A stretch of 64,000 nt of DNA from Brugia malayi (lineage: Eukaryota > Nematoda > Chromadorea > Rhabditida > Onchocercidae): assembly GCF_000002995.4 (NCBI RefSeq), contig NW_025062479.1, forward strand, positions 13,587,721 through 13,651,720, given 5' to 3'. Shown here in pieces: positions 50,493 through 62,900 of this stretch; position 1 is the first letter of the stretch; every line of letters begins with the position of its first letter. The notes beneath the pieces were generated by a model. It had not been told where the DNA came from. It did not search any database and was given only the letters and a program-made list of their open reading frames with translations. The position numbers were made by a program, and so were the translations under genes.

Positions 50493-51733
50493 TTAATAAT
50501 AATAATGATAATAATAACAGTATTAATAATAATGATAATAATAGGAAGAAGAAGATGAAGCATAAGATTAATAGTGATAATAATAATAAAGTAATAATCA
50601 ACAATTGGTAATAGAAATGTAATAATAACAAAATAATTTTTTAATTGTTTATGACTAGTTAATTTATTACTGTAGTAACAACAGTAATAATAAAGTAATA
50701 ATCAATGATTGACGAAAATTTTGAATGAAATAAATGAAAGATTAGGTATTATAATTGAAATTTATTTCAATTATATTTATTAAATTATTCAAAATTAAAG
50801 AAATTTATTTATCTGCTAAGAAAAAATGATAATAAATATAAACGAACCGTCGTAGGATTCATTTCAATTATAATTTGATTTGGATTATTTATGAAAAGAA
50901 AGAAATGATATAAAAGACAAATGATAGAATTTGTAATTTTTTTCTGATTTTTTTAATGACTAAGTTTTGAGCATAATATTATAAAATAGATTGCTGGAAT
51001 ATTTTTGAAAATAAATTTTGAAGTTTTTTCTTCGTTTTTTTTTTTTTTTTTTAAAGGTGAGATTTTCATTTTGTTTTTTAATCTTATTGCTATATCAAAA
51101 GCGAAAAAGAAAGAAGGAAAAAAGAAAGAAACAAACTTAGACATAAACGAAATACTATTGATGAAATGAAAAAAATAGGTTTCTAGAAAATTTATTTTTT
51201 AGAAAATAACTTTTTTTTCTTTGAAAGCGTGAAATAAGACATTTCTACTTCTAAAAGAGTTATCGTGCCTCACAAAATTTTATCATCCAAATATAAGTAT
51301 TTTTTTGATTTTTTTTTTTTTTTTGGAAAGATGTGAAATTTAAAGTTATATTAAATAATTGGAATAACAAAAAAAAAAAGAGGAAAAATAAGTAACAGAT
51401 GGATTAATAGCAATCATTTAATATAAGAAATTTACGATTCACTGAACAAACAAAATACAAATACAATATATTAACAATTCATGTTAATATATAAATGTAT
51501 GACAATTTTTTCTTTTGCGTTGTTTGTTAAAAAAAAAAAAAAAAAAAAATTCGTTAATAATTTATTAAAAATAGTCAGATGGAAAATTTCTACCACAAAA
51601 AAAGCAGTACTGGTGAATTCCGACAGAATACATCGCATCAAATCATTGCGAATTCGTAATTTATTTCGTACTATGGTAACATTATCCATTATAATTAGTA
51701 TTCAAAATTATAGTGGTTTAATTTTGTTTTATT
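46916..51733 (-). CDS. aqp: Aquaglyceroporin (MIP family channel)
   Basis: Seven exons agree in phase: 51594-51689, 50320-50440, 49719-49856, 48783-48901, 48135-48349, 47620-47762 and 46916-47025; 313 aa from ATG 51689 to TGA 46916. A TTTTCAG at 51734-51740 leaves a 44-base leader, consistent with trans-splicing. The first pore motif is GGHMNPAISFAFYLCG (NPA at about 77-79); the second is GGEINPARDLGPKL (NPA at about 208-210). The Arg after NPA is the selectivity-filter arginine and the following Asp212 marks the glycerol-permeable branch (GlpF, AQP3/7/9/10). FDGGERQIIGPRATIGIF and PIFVPFAGAAFGAWFYH are further family landmarks. The short tail (DDKDQCKTDDRMEMNEVSRV) is hydrophilic and cytoplasmic. 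Such channels move water and glycerol across plasma membranes. Which C. elegans aqp gene is closest cannot be decided here. Confidence 0.97.
47115..47447. repeat. Three diverged direct repeats in the last aquaporin intron
   Basis: A core resembling ATCAGCAATGATCGATTATT followed by TTACATTATATAA occurs at 47115-47150, 47211-47246 and 47412-47447. For the last two the similarity extends upstream over about 45 bases (AATAAGTTG...TGATATAAT). The ATCGAT and GATC motifs inside are uncommon in this background. Confidence 0.7.
50457..50520. repeat. (AAT)n microsatellite in an aquaporin intron
   Basis: About ten perfect AAT units are followed by imperfect AATGAT units, within the intron between aquaporin exons 1 and 2. 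Confidence 0.8.
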
Positions 51734-54442
51734 CTGAAAATCAAAAATTATTTCCTCTTAATTTCCAGGAAAAAAAAATTAACACTAAAAATTAAATTTA
51801 CTCTTAGGAGATATGAATTTGATTTAATTTGTTAAAACAAATTAAATTTTTTTTTTGGTATGATATCACATACAAGAAGATTTCCTCTCTCTATCTTCCT
51901 CTTTCTCTCCCTTTCTGCCTTTCCTCTCTTTACCTTTCTATTGTTAATGGAATCAAAAATGTAATTTCTATTAATGACAATTAAACAAACTTCTCAACTT
52001 AATATATATATTATAAAATTCTTTTGTGATTCAAATTAATTTATAACCAAAATTTTTCACAAGTTTTTTTAGTGATATTAAATAAATAATGTAAAAATTA
52101 ATAAACGCGCTTTTCTATTTTCTGCAAATTAAATGCCACTAAAAGAAACGAAGAAAATAAACAAACAAATAAGCAACATTATAAATAAGAAACATAAATT
52201 TTAAAAAATAACAAAACAAAACAAAAAAAGTTTCTTTCTTTAAAATAACGCTGCAAAAAATATATACCTTTTATAGCCAACAAAAAAATAGAAAAAAAAG
52301 CAAAAAAAAAAAGAAGGAAAAAGTTGTTTCGAAAGATAATAATTAATTATGACCGGTTATTAGCAGAAATGTTTTAAAATTGTTACTTAATGTTACAGAA
52401 CGACGAAGATGAAATGAATAAATAAATAAACTAAACAGGTAATGTTGTCATCTCTTTTTTTATTTTTCATTTCTTTTCATTTTTATTATTTAAAAAAAAA
52501 ATTGGAAACTGATTACTGTTCTGTTCGAACTGGTTTAATTTCTTTCAACGTTCCATTCATTCCTGTTCATCCCATCAATCCATAATTTTTCTTTTTTTTT
52601 TTTCTATTTATTAAATCAGCTGCTGTGTAATGAACAAAAAAAAAAGAAAAACGAAAAAAAATTCCCGATAACTTTTTTCTTTTTATATCAAAAAAATAAA
52701 AAAAGTGAAATTAAAATATTAATAATATCTTAAAAATTATCATTGATGTTTTTTAACACAATTTCTATTTCTATTATGTTTTTATTGATAATAACTGATA
52801 AATACAAAATAAAAATTAAAATTTCGGGTAATTAATTACTTGTTCGTAATATAGAATATTTATGATTATTTGTTTGATTGTTTATTTGTTTGTCGGTCAT
52901 TAGTCAACTTTAGATTTATTGTCTTATTTTTGCTTTTCCGAATTCATTATTAACACTGTTCAAAGAATGGTAATTTACTAAATTTCGAGGAGATTAATAA
53001 CCACAAGAAAAAATATTAATTAAATTACCTTTGTTTTTCTTTTTTTTTTAATTTTCTTTTCTCCATCACTAATAGATTTATCATTATTGGAATTTATCAC
53101 AAAATTAGTTAATCAAGTTGTATCCAGCATTAGCATAGTTCATCATAATGAAATATTCAATAATTAATAGAATATAGGAAAAATTATGAAAAGTCATTTT
53201 AAGTAAATTTACCTGGATTTTTTTTAGTTTTGTAAATAAGCACGATATCTTTTTTTTTTTTAAAAAAAAAGCTTTTTTAAAAAAGCCAAGTTGCTTGTTC
53301 TTTGGATATCGACCGATAAATCACCATGTATTTTTATTCATGATAATTGTTTATCAGCTGCTGATAAGACAAGTAATATGCTCCTAATGTCTATAAGTTA
53401 TTGATAAGATAAACAATAAGTTTTGAATGGAGGAACTGATGAGTATTTTCTTTTTTATAATTGAGATTAAGATTTTACAAAATTAATTTAAGAAATATAT
53501 TTGAAATATTTTTTGATATTTCTCGAAAAAAACAAGAATTACAGTATACAATGATAAATTTATCTCTTATCATTGTCGTTCATTGTTTCTTAAACAATTG
53601 CAATTGACCACTTGTTTTATTAATTGCTCTCTCTGAAGCAAAACATTCAGTTCCGAATATTTTATTAATTATAATAATTGAAGAGAAAAGAGAAAAATAA
53701 ATGAGCTATTTTATATAATATTATTAGATCATTTTTAATTCATTATAATTTTTTTTTTTTTTTTTTTTTATAGAATTCTAATTTATCCACAGGTGGAAGC
53801 TATCTTTTAGCATGTTTATGCTGTCGCATCACTGTATGAACATTTTTCATTTTAAATTTTAAAAGAAAAAGAGGTGACAAAACGAAACGAACATGAAATA
53901 ACTAAAAAATGAAATAAACCACAGAAATAAAAAGAAATAAATAAATGAATAAAAAATATTGTATGGCGAATGTTTATTACAATAAAAGGAAGGCGAAAAT
54001 TGCTTATATTTTTTTAGTATATTTGAATATAACTTTTTTTTTAACATAAAAATTTAAAAAACATTTCATTTTAACATTTATTGTTGTCATCAAATATTTG
54101 TTGACTAAATAATAAGTGCAATTAAATTTAAAAATTGTATTTACCTATAAAAAATCAATCCTTTCTGCCTTTTCGCTTTTTTTTATGTAAAAATATTAAA
54201 AAGAGTAAGAGCAAATTTTTTTTTTAATTATTGCAAGATTTAAATTAGTGATGAGTATTCTAGTGATAATCTTTTTCTCAATGATAATTTCATTTTTGTT
54301 GATTTCGCTTTGTTAATTTGAATTTTTACCACTATTTTGTTTTTTTTAAATGATATTTTTTTCTTAATGAAAAATTCACTTCACTAATTTAAGTTTTTAT
54401 CACTAATTTGTTTGTTTTTTTTTTTCTTTTTTTTTGAGACAG
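51734..54442. other. Upstream region of the aquaporin gene
   Basis: No exon is supported. It should contain the aquaporin promoter or outron. A CT tract is at 51883-51945. A cluster of TGATAA motifs lies at 53341-53572. An interrupted A/T palindrome is at 53252-53285. Otherwise it is AT-rich sequence without visible order. Confidence 0.5.
53341..53572. promoter_or_regulatory. Cluster of GATA-factor-type sites (TGATAA)
   Basis: TGATAA or its complement occurs at 53341, 53351, 53362, 53402, 53552 and 53567, with AGATAA at 53408 and 53561. The paired set TGATAA, TTATCA, then CTGATAAG within 28 bases is dense even for an AT-rich genome. TGATAA is the core bound by nematode intestinal GATA factors such as ELT-2. 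The cluster is 1.6-1.8 kb upstream of the aquaporin 5' end, so any link is inference. Confidence 0.35.
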
Positions 54443-54790
54443 CAATATATGCTATACAATCTTTATGCATTTTGCTGCTTCCAATAATGATTATTTCAAC
54501 ATACACCGCTTATGGCTTACAATTAATGCCTTATCAAATTTAATACATATTATCATTCTGCTTGTGTGGATATTTTAGCATTTTTTGCAATAATGAAACA
54601 GTGGGACTTTTCTCTATTTCAGTTGTAAGTTTAAATTTTGTAAATTGATTGTAAGTTTAATTTTAATAAAATTCAGCTTAAAATTATTAAATTAGTTTAG
54701 AATTGAAGCTGAAGAAAAAAAAAAGACTAGTTAATAATGCAAAAAAAAAAAAAAATATTAACTTGATATTTAATATATTCTTGATGTCTA

Positions 54791-54828
<38 letters not shown>

Positions 54829-55294
54829 CAAATATTCAACATATGTTAAAATATTTAATACATATCAATTTTTTACTTTATGCAAAAATGTGATAATTAC
54901 TTATTAATTAACTTTTATTTATATAATGTTTAATATACGTAAAATGCTAAATTTATTCATTAAATAACTTTTACTAATCTAGTATTTGACATGTATCAAT
55001 ATAATACATTAAAGTATGAAATTAATTCACTAATTAAAGAATGAAAATTTTTACTTTACAAGATTTTAAATTAAGATTAATTTTTTTTTCTAGTTTTTAT
55101 CTTCTCAAAAATAGCAGATTCTTCTGAATCATTTTTCATTAACAATATGTCAATCATGCATTTATTACAAAATTGCACAAAATGTAATTTGTGATGACGA
55201 ATGGATTTGGTGTTTGAAAATGTTGGGAGTACGAGATGATATACGTGAGATGTTTACTTCAATGACAATCGAATGTACTGGAAGGAATGCATAA
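54443..55294 (+). pseudogene. Possible small secreted cysteine-rich gene, perhaps broken
   Basis: Two exon-like blocks agree in phase 0: 54443-54624 (acceptor GAGACAG, donor GTT/GTAAGT) and 55118-55294 (acceptor ATAGCAG, stop TAA at 55292-55294). The second block is 58 open codons of lower AT content, with ICQSCIYYKIAQ, VICDDEWIWCLKMLGV and IECTGRNA. Together with IFCNNET in the first block, this gives six cysteines. The first block opens with a signal-peptide-like hydrophobic run (SLCILLLPIMIISTYTAYG) but has an in-frame TAA at 54541-54543 that separates it from the cysteine part. A TTTTAG at 54578 offers another exon start after that stop. So it is either a live gene with an unseen first exon or a decayed one. 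I do not recognise the family. Confidence 0.35.
54789..54828. repeat. (TA)n microsatellite
   Basis: About 20 TA units with one G interruption, inside the putative intron of the candidate cysteine-rich gene. Confidence 0.8.
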
Positions 55295-58200
55295 CTTCAT
55301 GAAATATTCTCGTAATTCGTTCTAAAACGAAAAAATGGAACAAAAAAAGAAATCATTTTATAACAAAGTAGCAAAATAATAAAATCATCTATGATAATTG
55401 ATAATTTTGATCAAAAAGGATAAATCAGTTTGACATTATCGTTTCTTTTTTTTACATTCAGTTCTACAAACAACTTTTTAGCAGTTTACATTGATAAATA
55501 ATTTACAACAATAAAACAGTACTTTTTCAATGATAAATATAATTAGCACAAAAATATAAACGAAAAGAATAAAGGTATTTGAAAAAAAAAAAGACTAAAT
55601 ATGAAATTTTTTTTGAAATTTAGACATCCAGTATCGGATTACCAATTCTTCTATTTCGTCTTCATCTGTTTTCGTGATGGTGAAAGTATGTTTTATTCAT
55701 GTTTACATTTTTGACAATATTCATTAATGAAACAATTATGAAAATTACCTAAAACTTTAAATGTCTTTTTAAATTTTAGAAATTGTCATTGTAAAATTTT
55801 TCTGGTTAACTAAAAATTTCGTTTTTCTTTAAGCTTTTTTTTTTTTACTTTTTTTTTTACTTTTTTTTTTTTTTTTTGAAAAATTACTATAATTTAATAA
55901 AACAACTTATTTATGTTTTACTATATTATCAAATAGTCTAATTATGATTATTTATATACTTGCGCTGGTTATTTCAGTACGATGGTGAAAATATATGATT
56001 GGTTTAAAGAAAGTAAAATTTTGATGAATAACTTGCAATTACTATAAAGAATTTTTAATTTATTCTATTATATTTGAGGTTTTTTAATTTCTCTCTCTCT
56101 CTTTTCTTAATTCACTTTTATAGGATAAAAAATTAAAACCCCACTAAATTGCTATAAAATTAATGAACTGAAATTTAATTGGTTATTGTAGCCTCAAAGA
56201 TCAAAAAATTAATGTTTAAACGTTCTTTCATCAATTGAATTAATTGATGACAGTAATTAAATTTTGTTTAATGTTTCAAAACCTGAAATAATCTGTTTAC
56301 ATATTTCGTAATATATCGTTATTGAATGCAATGCAATTTTTTTTCATAATTAAAATTAATTTTTCAAACATTTTCTTTTTTTTTCTCAACCTTTCTATTG
56401 TTAATTCAGCATATTTGATTTAAAAAAAAAAAAAAGTAAATAAATAAAAATATGATATAAATAATCTAGCTATTAGTTACATTATAGTAATCCGTTGATA
56501 AACAATAATTATTTCTATAACAAATATTTTTATTTGAATAAAGATTTCCAAATTACCTAATTTAAGAAAAAATATTTTAAATGAAATATTTTAAATAAAA
56601 GATATCGATAAGTTATTAACATTTACAGTTTCATAGTTAGTGATATAAGAAAAGTATATAAGTAAAATTATTATATTTAATGGAGTAATTTAAGACAAAA
56701 AATGGTCGTAATTTTTTCAAATTATTAGTGGATTAGGATAAGATAAAATAAGCAAAATTATTTAAAAACTATCCCAAACAATTTATTAATTGACAAACAA
56801 TTTAGGAATATTTGATTGTAACAGTAATTAAAATGAATTCATTATCTGAATTGATTTTGAAAAAAGATTTTTCAGTTTTATTTCGATTTAAAAAAAAAAA
56901 AAAATTGAAACAATCAAGACTTAATCGTTCTAATCCTTCATATATTTTCAAATGATATATCATAAATTTCATTCAATATATTTTTTTTTTTTTCATGTCA
57001 CATTTTCTTCAACTTTTGTTATCAATGGATTTATTGATTCGCTTTATTTTATAATCTGTAACAATTTTTATTTATTCCAATTTATACCACTTTAGTTTCT
57101 TTCACAACATATTACTACAAAAAAAAAAAAAAATTTTTTTTCCATTCTTTCTCTCTCTTTCTATCTCATTTACTCATCGAAATAATTCATCACAATTTAA
57201 CATAATGTGTTGATAAAAAATAAAAAAAAAATGTTCCGCTGGTAATACAATTTTACTTTTAATGACTAATTAAATTAATAATACAGTAAAGTAAATGTAC
57301 TGTTACCAAAATGTTTCACTTCATTTGCTCAATTTACAATTCATCATTTTAAAAGGAATAATTTAAAAAAAGAAAAAAAAAAAGTCATTACAATCGATGA
57401 CAGTATTTAGTAGAAGAGAGAGGAAGAGAGAAAGAGGGAGAGAGGAAAAAATGAAAAAAAGAAAGTCATTTTTCAAATCAAATATTCATCATCAAAATTT
57501 ATTTAATGATCAGTAAAAAAGAAAAAAAATATCGGACAATCATTTGTGCAATTTTAATTTAGAATGGATAATAATAAACCCTTATATTCCTAAAACATTA
57601 AATTATATTTTCTGCTTTCAAATAATATGATTAAATATACAATCTTTTTTCTTCTTTCAGTTATTTTATTTTTAAAGCTTTCAGTTTTTTTTTTTTTCTA
57701 AATTAGTTTATAATTTTGATGTATATAATGTAATTTCTTTTATAACGCAATTTCTTTTGTTTTTTAAATTAGTACAATAATGTAATAATGATGAATGGTA
57801 ATACGTATCATTGAAATATATTATTTGAAGGAAATTGATGAAAATACTTCGATATTATCAATTATTATTGTTTTCTTATATCAAAATAATGACTCTTTAA
57901 CTGATATCAGTAACTTTTGATGAAACTACAAATATTGCTGCATTTATTAATTAGCATATGATCATATGTTAATTTAAGATGAATGATGTAATAACATATT
58001 CAATACTCATTAATTTTAACGAAAAATATTTCATTTATTTGATTACTTTTGTTTCTAAGACTAATTAATTAATTACGATATTATTTGTAATATATTTATA
58101 TTAAATTTAAATTTATACAAACTACAAACACTTATGAACTCATACTTTTAAAAAATAAAAAAAAAATACAAAGTATCTAATGCATGTAGTAATTGTAATA

Positions 58201-59923
58201 TATAAAATGAATTTATTTTGAACGAATTAAACGATAACCAATCACCCTAAATGATATTAAAATAAAACCTCAAAACAAAAAAAAAAGCATAGGAAATGCA
58301 AGTTATTTATAGTTATACATGTTGCTTTCTGAAGTTTTCAAGACTTTTTAAAGAATTTTATATTGATCCAAAAAAGCATAACCATTACTTGTAATTTTAA
58401 TATGATTCTGAAGTTATTTAATATTATACAAATTCAAGTAAACTATTAATCCTTTTTTATTTTTTTTAAAAAAAGATAACCATAAGAATAATTTTTAATG
58501 TGTAAGTGTAATTTCCTTAAAAAAAGCTAAAATAAATTCTTATTTTTCCATTTATTGTTATATGTAGAGCTTTTCTATTAAACAATTCATAAATTCTTTA
58601 TTCCAAATAAAAAACAAAAATAAATCTGAACAAATTAAATTCTATTTAGAAATGCATTCAATAATACAAGTGTTACTTATGTTAACAATTTCATTAAAAA
58701 AAAAAAAAAAAAAAAACGAAATGAATCCTATAGAATTGAATAATTTTCTAATTAAATAAAATATCGAATAAGACAAATACTGCTAAGGAAATAAGGACTA
58801 CATTATACGATCAAAATCATATACCATTCATATAGTATTTAATACAGAACGGTACATATTTTTTAATTTTTTATTTTTATCCAATGTAAGAAGAACGAGA
58901 ACTGTTAATTAATAAAATAATTATCTAATCAACAAACAAGGTATTTTTGCACAATAATTTTATTTCTTTAGACTATTTCTTCATAATTTTCTCTTGCTAA
59001 TTTATCATCAATTACATATATTTTAAGCTACAATGAAATTAAAAAAATTGAAAGAAATACAATATCTGTGATAAAATATGCAAAGAATATATGCATCCAT
59101 TGAAAGTCAAACTGAAGAAAGGAGAAAAAATAAGATTAAGAATCATTTTCAAAAATGAGTATTTCCTACATAATAATTATATAACCATTAATGATATATC
59201 AATATTTGACACTATCAAAGAGTATGCTTATTTTAATTCTAAAAAACAAGATTTTTGAACATCAAAAGTTGAGATTTTTTTCTCAATACTATATCAAAAT
59301 GTGTAACTCTTTGCATAAGATATACTCCACTTTTTTTAAAAGACCTTTCCAGATTAGTGAAAAAGCTGAATATTTAATTTCAATCAATAATATCGATAAA
59401 TCTGTTAATCCTTATTACTACAGTTTTTTAACCAAACCTTCATATTTTTTGCATCGTTGCAACCACATATGCTTCAATAAGTATACTGCCACTGTAAAAA
59501 TTATCATTTAATTAATATCATCTAAACAATAGCAGTTTTTTTTTTTTGAAAAAGAATCATAGACAAAATAATTTCAGCTCACTATGATATAAAATTTAAA
59601 TTAAATAATAAGTTTCATGTCGAAGAGCTTAAATCTGTCATAAATTAATAGTGAACTTTTGCGTATATTCAACACTTTGGAAAACATTTTTAGTGCTGTA
59701 AAGAGATGAGATAATAAATGAAATGCGTTTGAAATTGATCAAATATGAATAAACATTGAATAAACAAGAAAGAACTAACAAATCATTAATGATTAATAAT
59801 AATTTACAACAAATTCGAGCTTTTGAAAGTTACGAGTTATATTATTATTATTATTAATTACAAAGTAATCTAAGACTGTTAGCACTATTTTTGATTAAAA
59901 TAACAAATTTCAATTGCTAATTT
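55295..59923. other. AT-rich intergenic region
   Basis: No gene is supported. An exon-like minus-strand frame at about 55595-55690 (DEDEIEELVIRYWMSKF, ending in TAG) is the only suggestive item. A GA tract is at 57410-57445, and poly-A/T runs are frequent. Confidence 0.5.
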
Positions 59924-62900
59924 TCACCAGTTTGGTAGCAAATACAGCTTCCTTTGAATAATTATGATTAATGCAAAAGAAAACGTACCAAAAGGAAACA
60001 CAAGTAGAAAAAAGATGCCAAGAGCAAAACTAAAATTAAAGCCAATATTTGTAGCATTAGGTAGTTTAATACTATATTTTCCAGTTTCATAATAATAAGG
60101 AATAGATCGATACATCGTTACACCTGAAAAAATGATGAAATTCATTAGACATTATTTATTTTTCATTTTACTATTTGCTTTTTCTGTTGACACAAAGAAG
60201 AAAAAACTTTCCAATAATATAAAATAAACTGAAGTTTGGAATATCTCAAAAACATTGTTCAACACTCTGATTTGTTAATAACAAATGTCAAAGTGTAGGA
60301 ATTTGAAGCTACTATATCTTTAAAAAATTTCTTCAGCAAATAGAAAAAAAAAAAAAAAAATCAAAAAATCTGAACGATTTATGCTATTCTCATTGTATCC
60401 AACCATATTCTGCGGCTAATTTACTAATATGCCAGAAAAAATTAAATTCAATGTTTTCACCTACGATACCTATAAACAAACATCCCAAAAATGTTCGGTG
60501 AAGGATAAACATAATAAAGAAGCTTTTAGAGACGGTTTTACAAAATGCCGAGATTAAATACTGTAAACTAGTCAATAACAATAATCGAATCAATGATATG
60601 CAATCAAAGATAGAAATGCTGAATTGATTGCAAGCTTATGATAAATTAATGAAATATAAAATTACCTTCAAGAAGTAAACCAACTGGATAAAGTAATATC
60701 CATGCATTGTATCGTAACCATGTAAGCAATGGAATTTCAATTTTTAAACTGCTTGCCGCATAGTATGGATATCTAAAAAGTAAACATTTGTTTAGTTGAA
60801 TCAAAAAATTCTTCTATTAACATTAAAAAAAATGGATGTCTATGTCGAGAAATTTTAGTATCGCAAAACTCTGAAATATTGAAAATAAAAATATAAATGA
60901 AAATTAAAAAAAAAAAAAGTTGGGGGTAGGAAATACGGTTAGTGAATCCTTCGAAAATAATACTTATACATAAACTCTTTGTTTTAAGCATGTTTATACG
61001 TACACTCTTTGTTTTACAGTAAACTTTTTATACATTGTTTCCAACAATGTTTATAGTTTCTACCTAATGTTTCTACGAAAATCATTTTATGATTTCGGCT
61101 GTTAATAAGGAATTTTGATACTTAAATCTTTTTAAATTTCCTAATTGATATTTAAGCCTTACATTAATTCCTCCATTCCGTGTTTACGTTATGACTGTTA
61201 CTATCCTTGAAGACTAAGAAAGAATAAATTTTATTATACTGCTATTTCTGTTAATAAAGAATTTACTTCATATCAAAAAAATCTCTCTAAAGTAAGCAAT
61301 TCTTTCCCAAATAATATAAAATTCATACAGTATTACTGTTTTGCCCGCTTAATCTTACTAAGATCGACAATTTTTTAATTAATTTTTAATTTGTGTTTAA
61401 CAGTGAAAACTTTCCTGACATATCGTAAACGTCCCAGGTATGTAATAGATAAAATCCCTTATACTTTTAAAAAAAATCATGAAAAAACTTAGAAGAAAAT
61501 AGACAAAGAACCAAAATATTCATACTGAAACATAATGTCTACTCATAGGATAGAATTTTCTTTTTTTATAAAAGAAACAAACCGGAAAATTTCAATCGAA
61601 AAATATGCAATTATTAAAATGAAAGTTGTTGATGAAGTTTGCACATCTGGACAGCCATCAATAATATATATGAATACTAAACGTCCACAAACCTATCAGA
61701 ATTAAAAATACACATATTAAGAATTAAGTATTGAAGAAAATATTTAAGAAAAATATTAAGAAATAAAATTTTCATTTTAGTAATAACAATAGTATTATTT
61801 CATCTATAGTAATTTTGACTATTCCTTAAAATAAGAAAATATTAGTAATAAATATAAAGCGTATTTTAACCTGTATAAGTCCAACTCGATAACTACCTTT
61901 TGTATAGCCCATCAGTGCATGTGCAACATCCATTAGCTGTAAAACTGTTGCAATTTTTATAATGTTGGCATTATTTTGCCAGAATGAATTGTAATATGCT
62001 GAAAATAAATTTTTTAAAATTTCATACTTATGCATTAACAAAAAAGTACTATATTGAGATGAAGATAACTTTGTATAGCAATAGGTATTTATATAATTCA
62101 TCGAAAAATTTTTATAAATCATCAAAATTTTTAATAAAAAAATATCACACCTAAGTTTTAATATATATTTCTTTGAACATATTTCTCTACTAATTGATGT
62201 AAAAAATAGGTTTACCATTTCCAATAGTGAAGAAACTGAAGACTAAAGTGAACAATAAGTATACATGAAGTATAAATAATGTTATGTTATATGCACAAAG
62301 GTACTGAATCAGCAAATGATTGCATTTTTTAGCGAATTGTTTTACTGAAATGAAATTCATAAATTTTTGATGAAATTTTTCTTTTCTTTAGCTATATAAT
62401 AACAAAAAATAAACATTCTTTTAAACTAATGATAATAGAATCACAATAAGCAAAAAATTATGACCATCATTGATAAAATCCGTTTTCGTTTTTGACTTAG
62501 TGCGGCATTCATTTAAAATACGCTGTGTTATTGCATCCATCTGCGCTTCCGGTGTGCGCTATAAATACTTGAATTTGCAACAAAAATCTGAAGTTCATGA
62601 CTTAATAAAAAATAATGGAATCAATTTCCTAATACATCACAATAAAGAATAAATACATACTGCATTCATACTTATCATTTCATACTCGTCTTCTGTATCA
62701 CTTCCATCTGGATCTTGGAATCGATCAAAATCGATCTTAAAAAAATTACACTACCAGTATATAGCACTCAATAAAGTAGAAAATTTAAAGAAAGCAAATT
62801 TTCTACTTTTTCCGCTTCCTTTGTAATTAATTTAGAATTAATTCAAAGCTGTAATTTGAACTGAAATACAAAAGAAAAAACTTAACGCTTAACTTCTTTC

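Noticed and set aside
59191..59511. 106-codon plus-strand frame
   Set aside because: The amino-acid make-up follows AT-rich background, with no splice sites, domain or signal peptide; the length is possible by chance.
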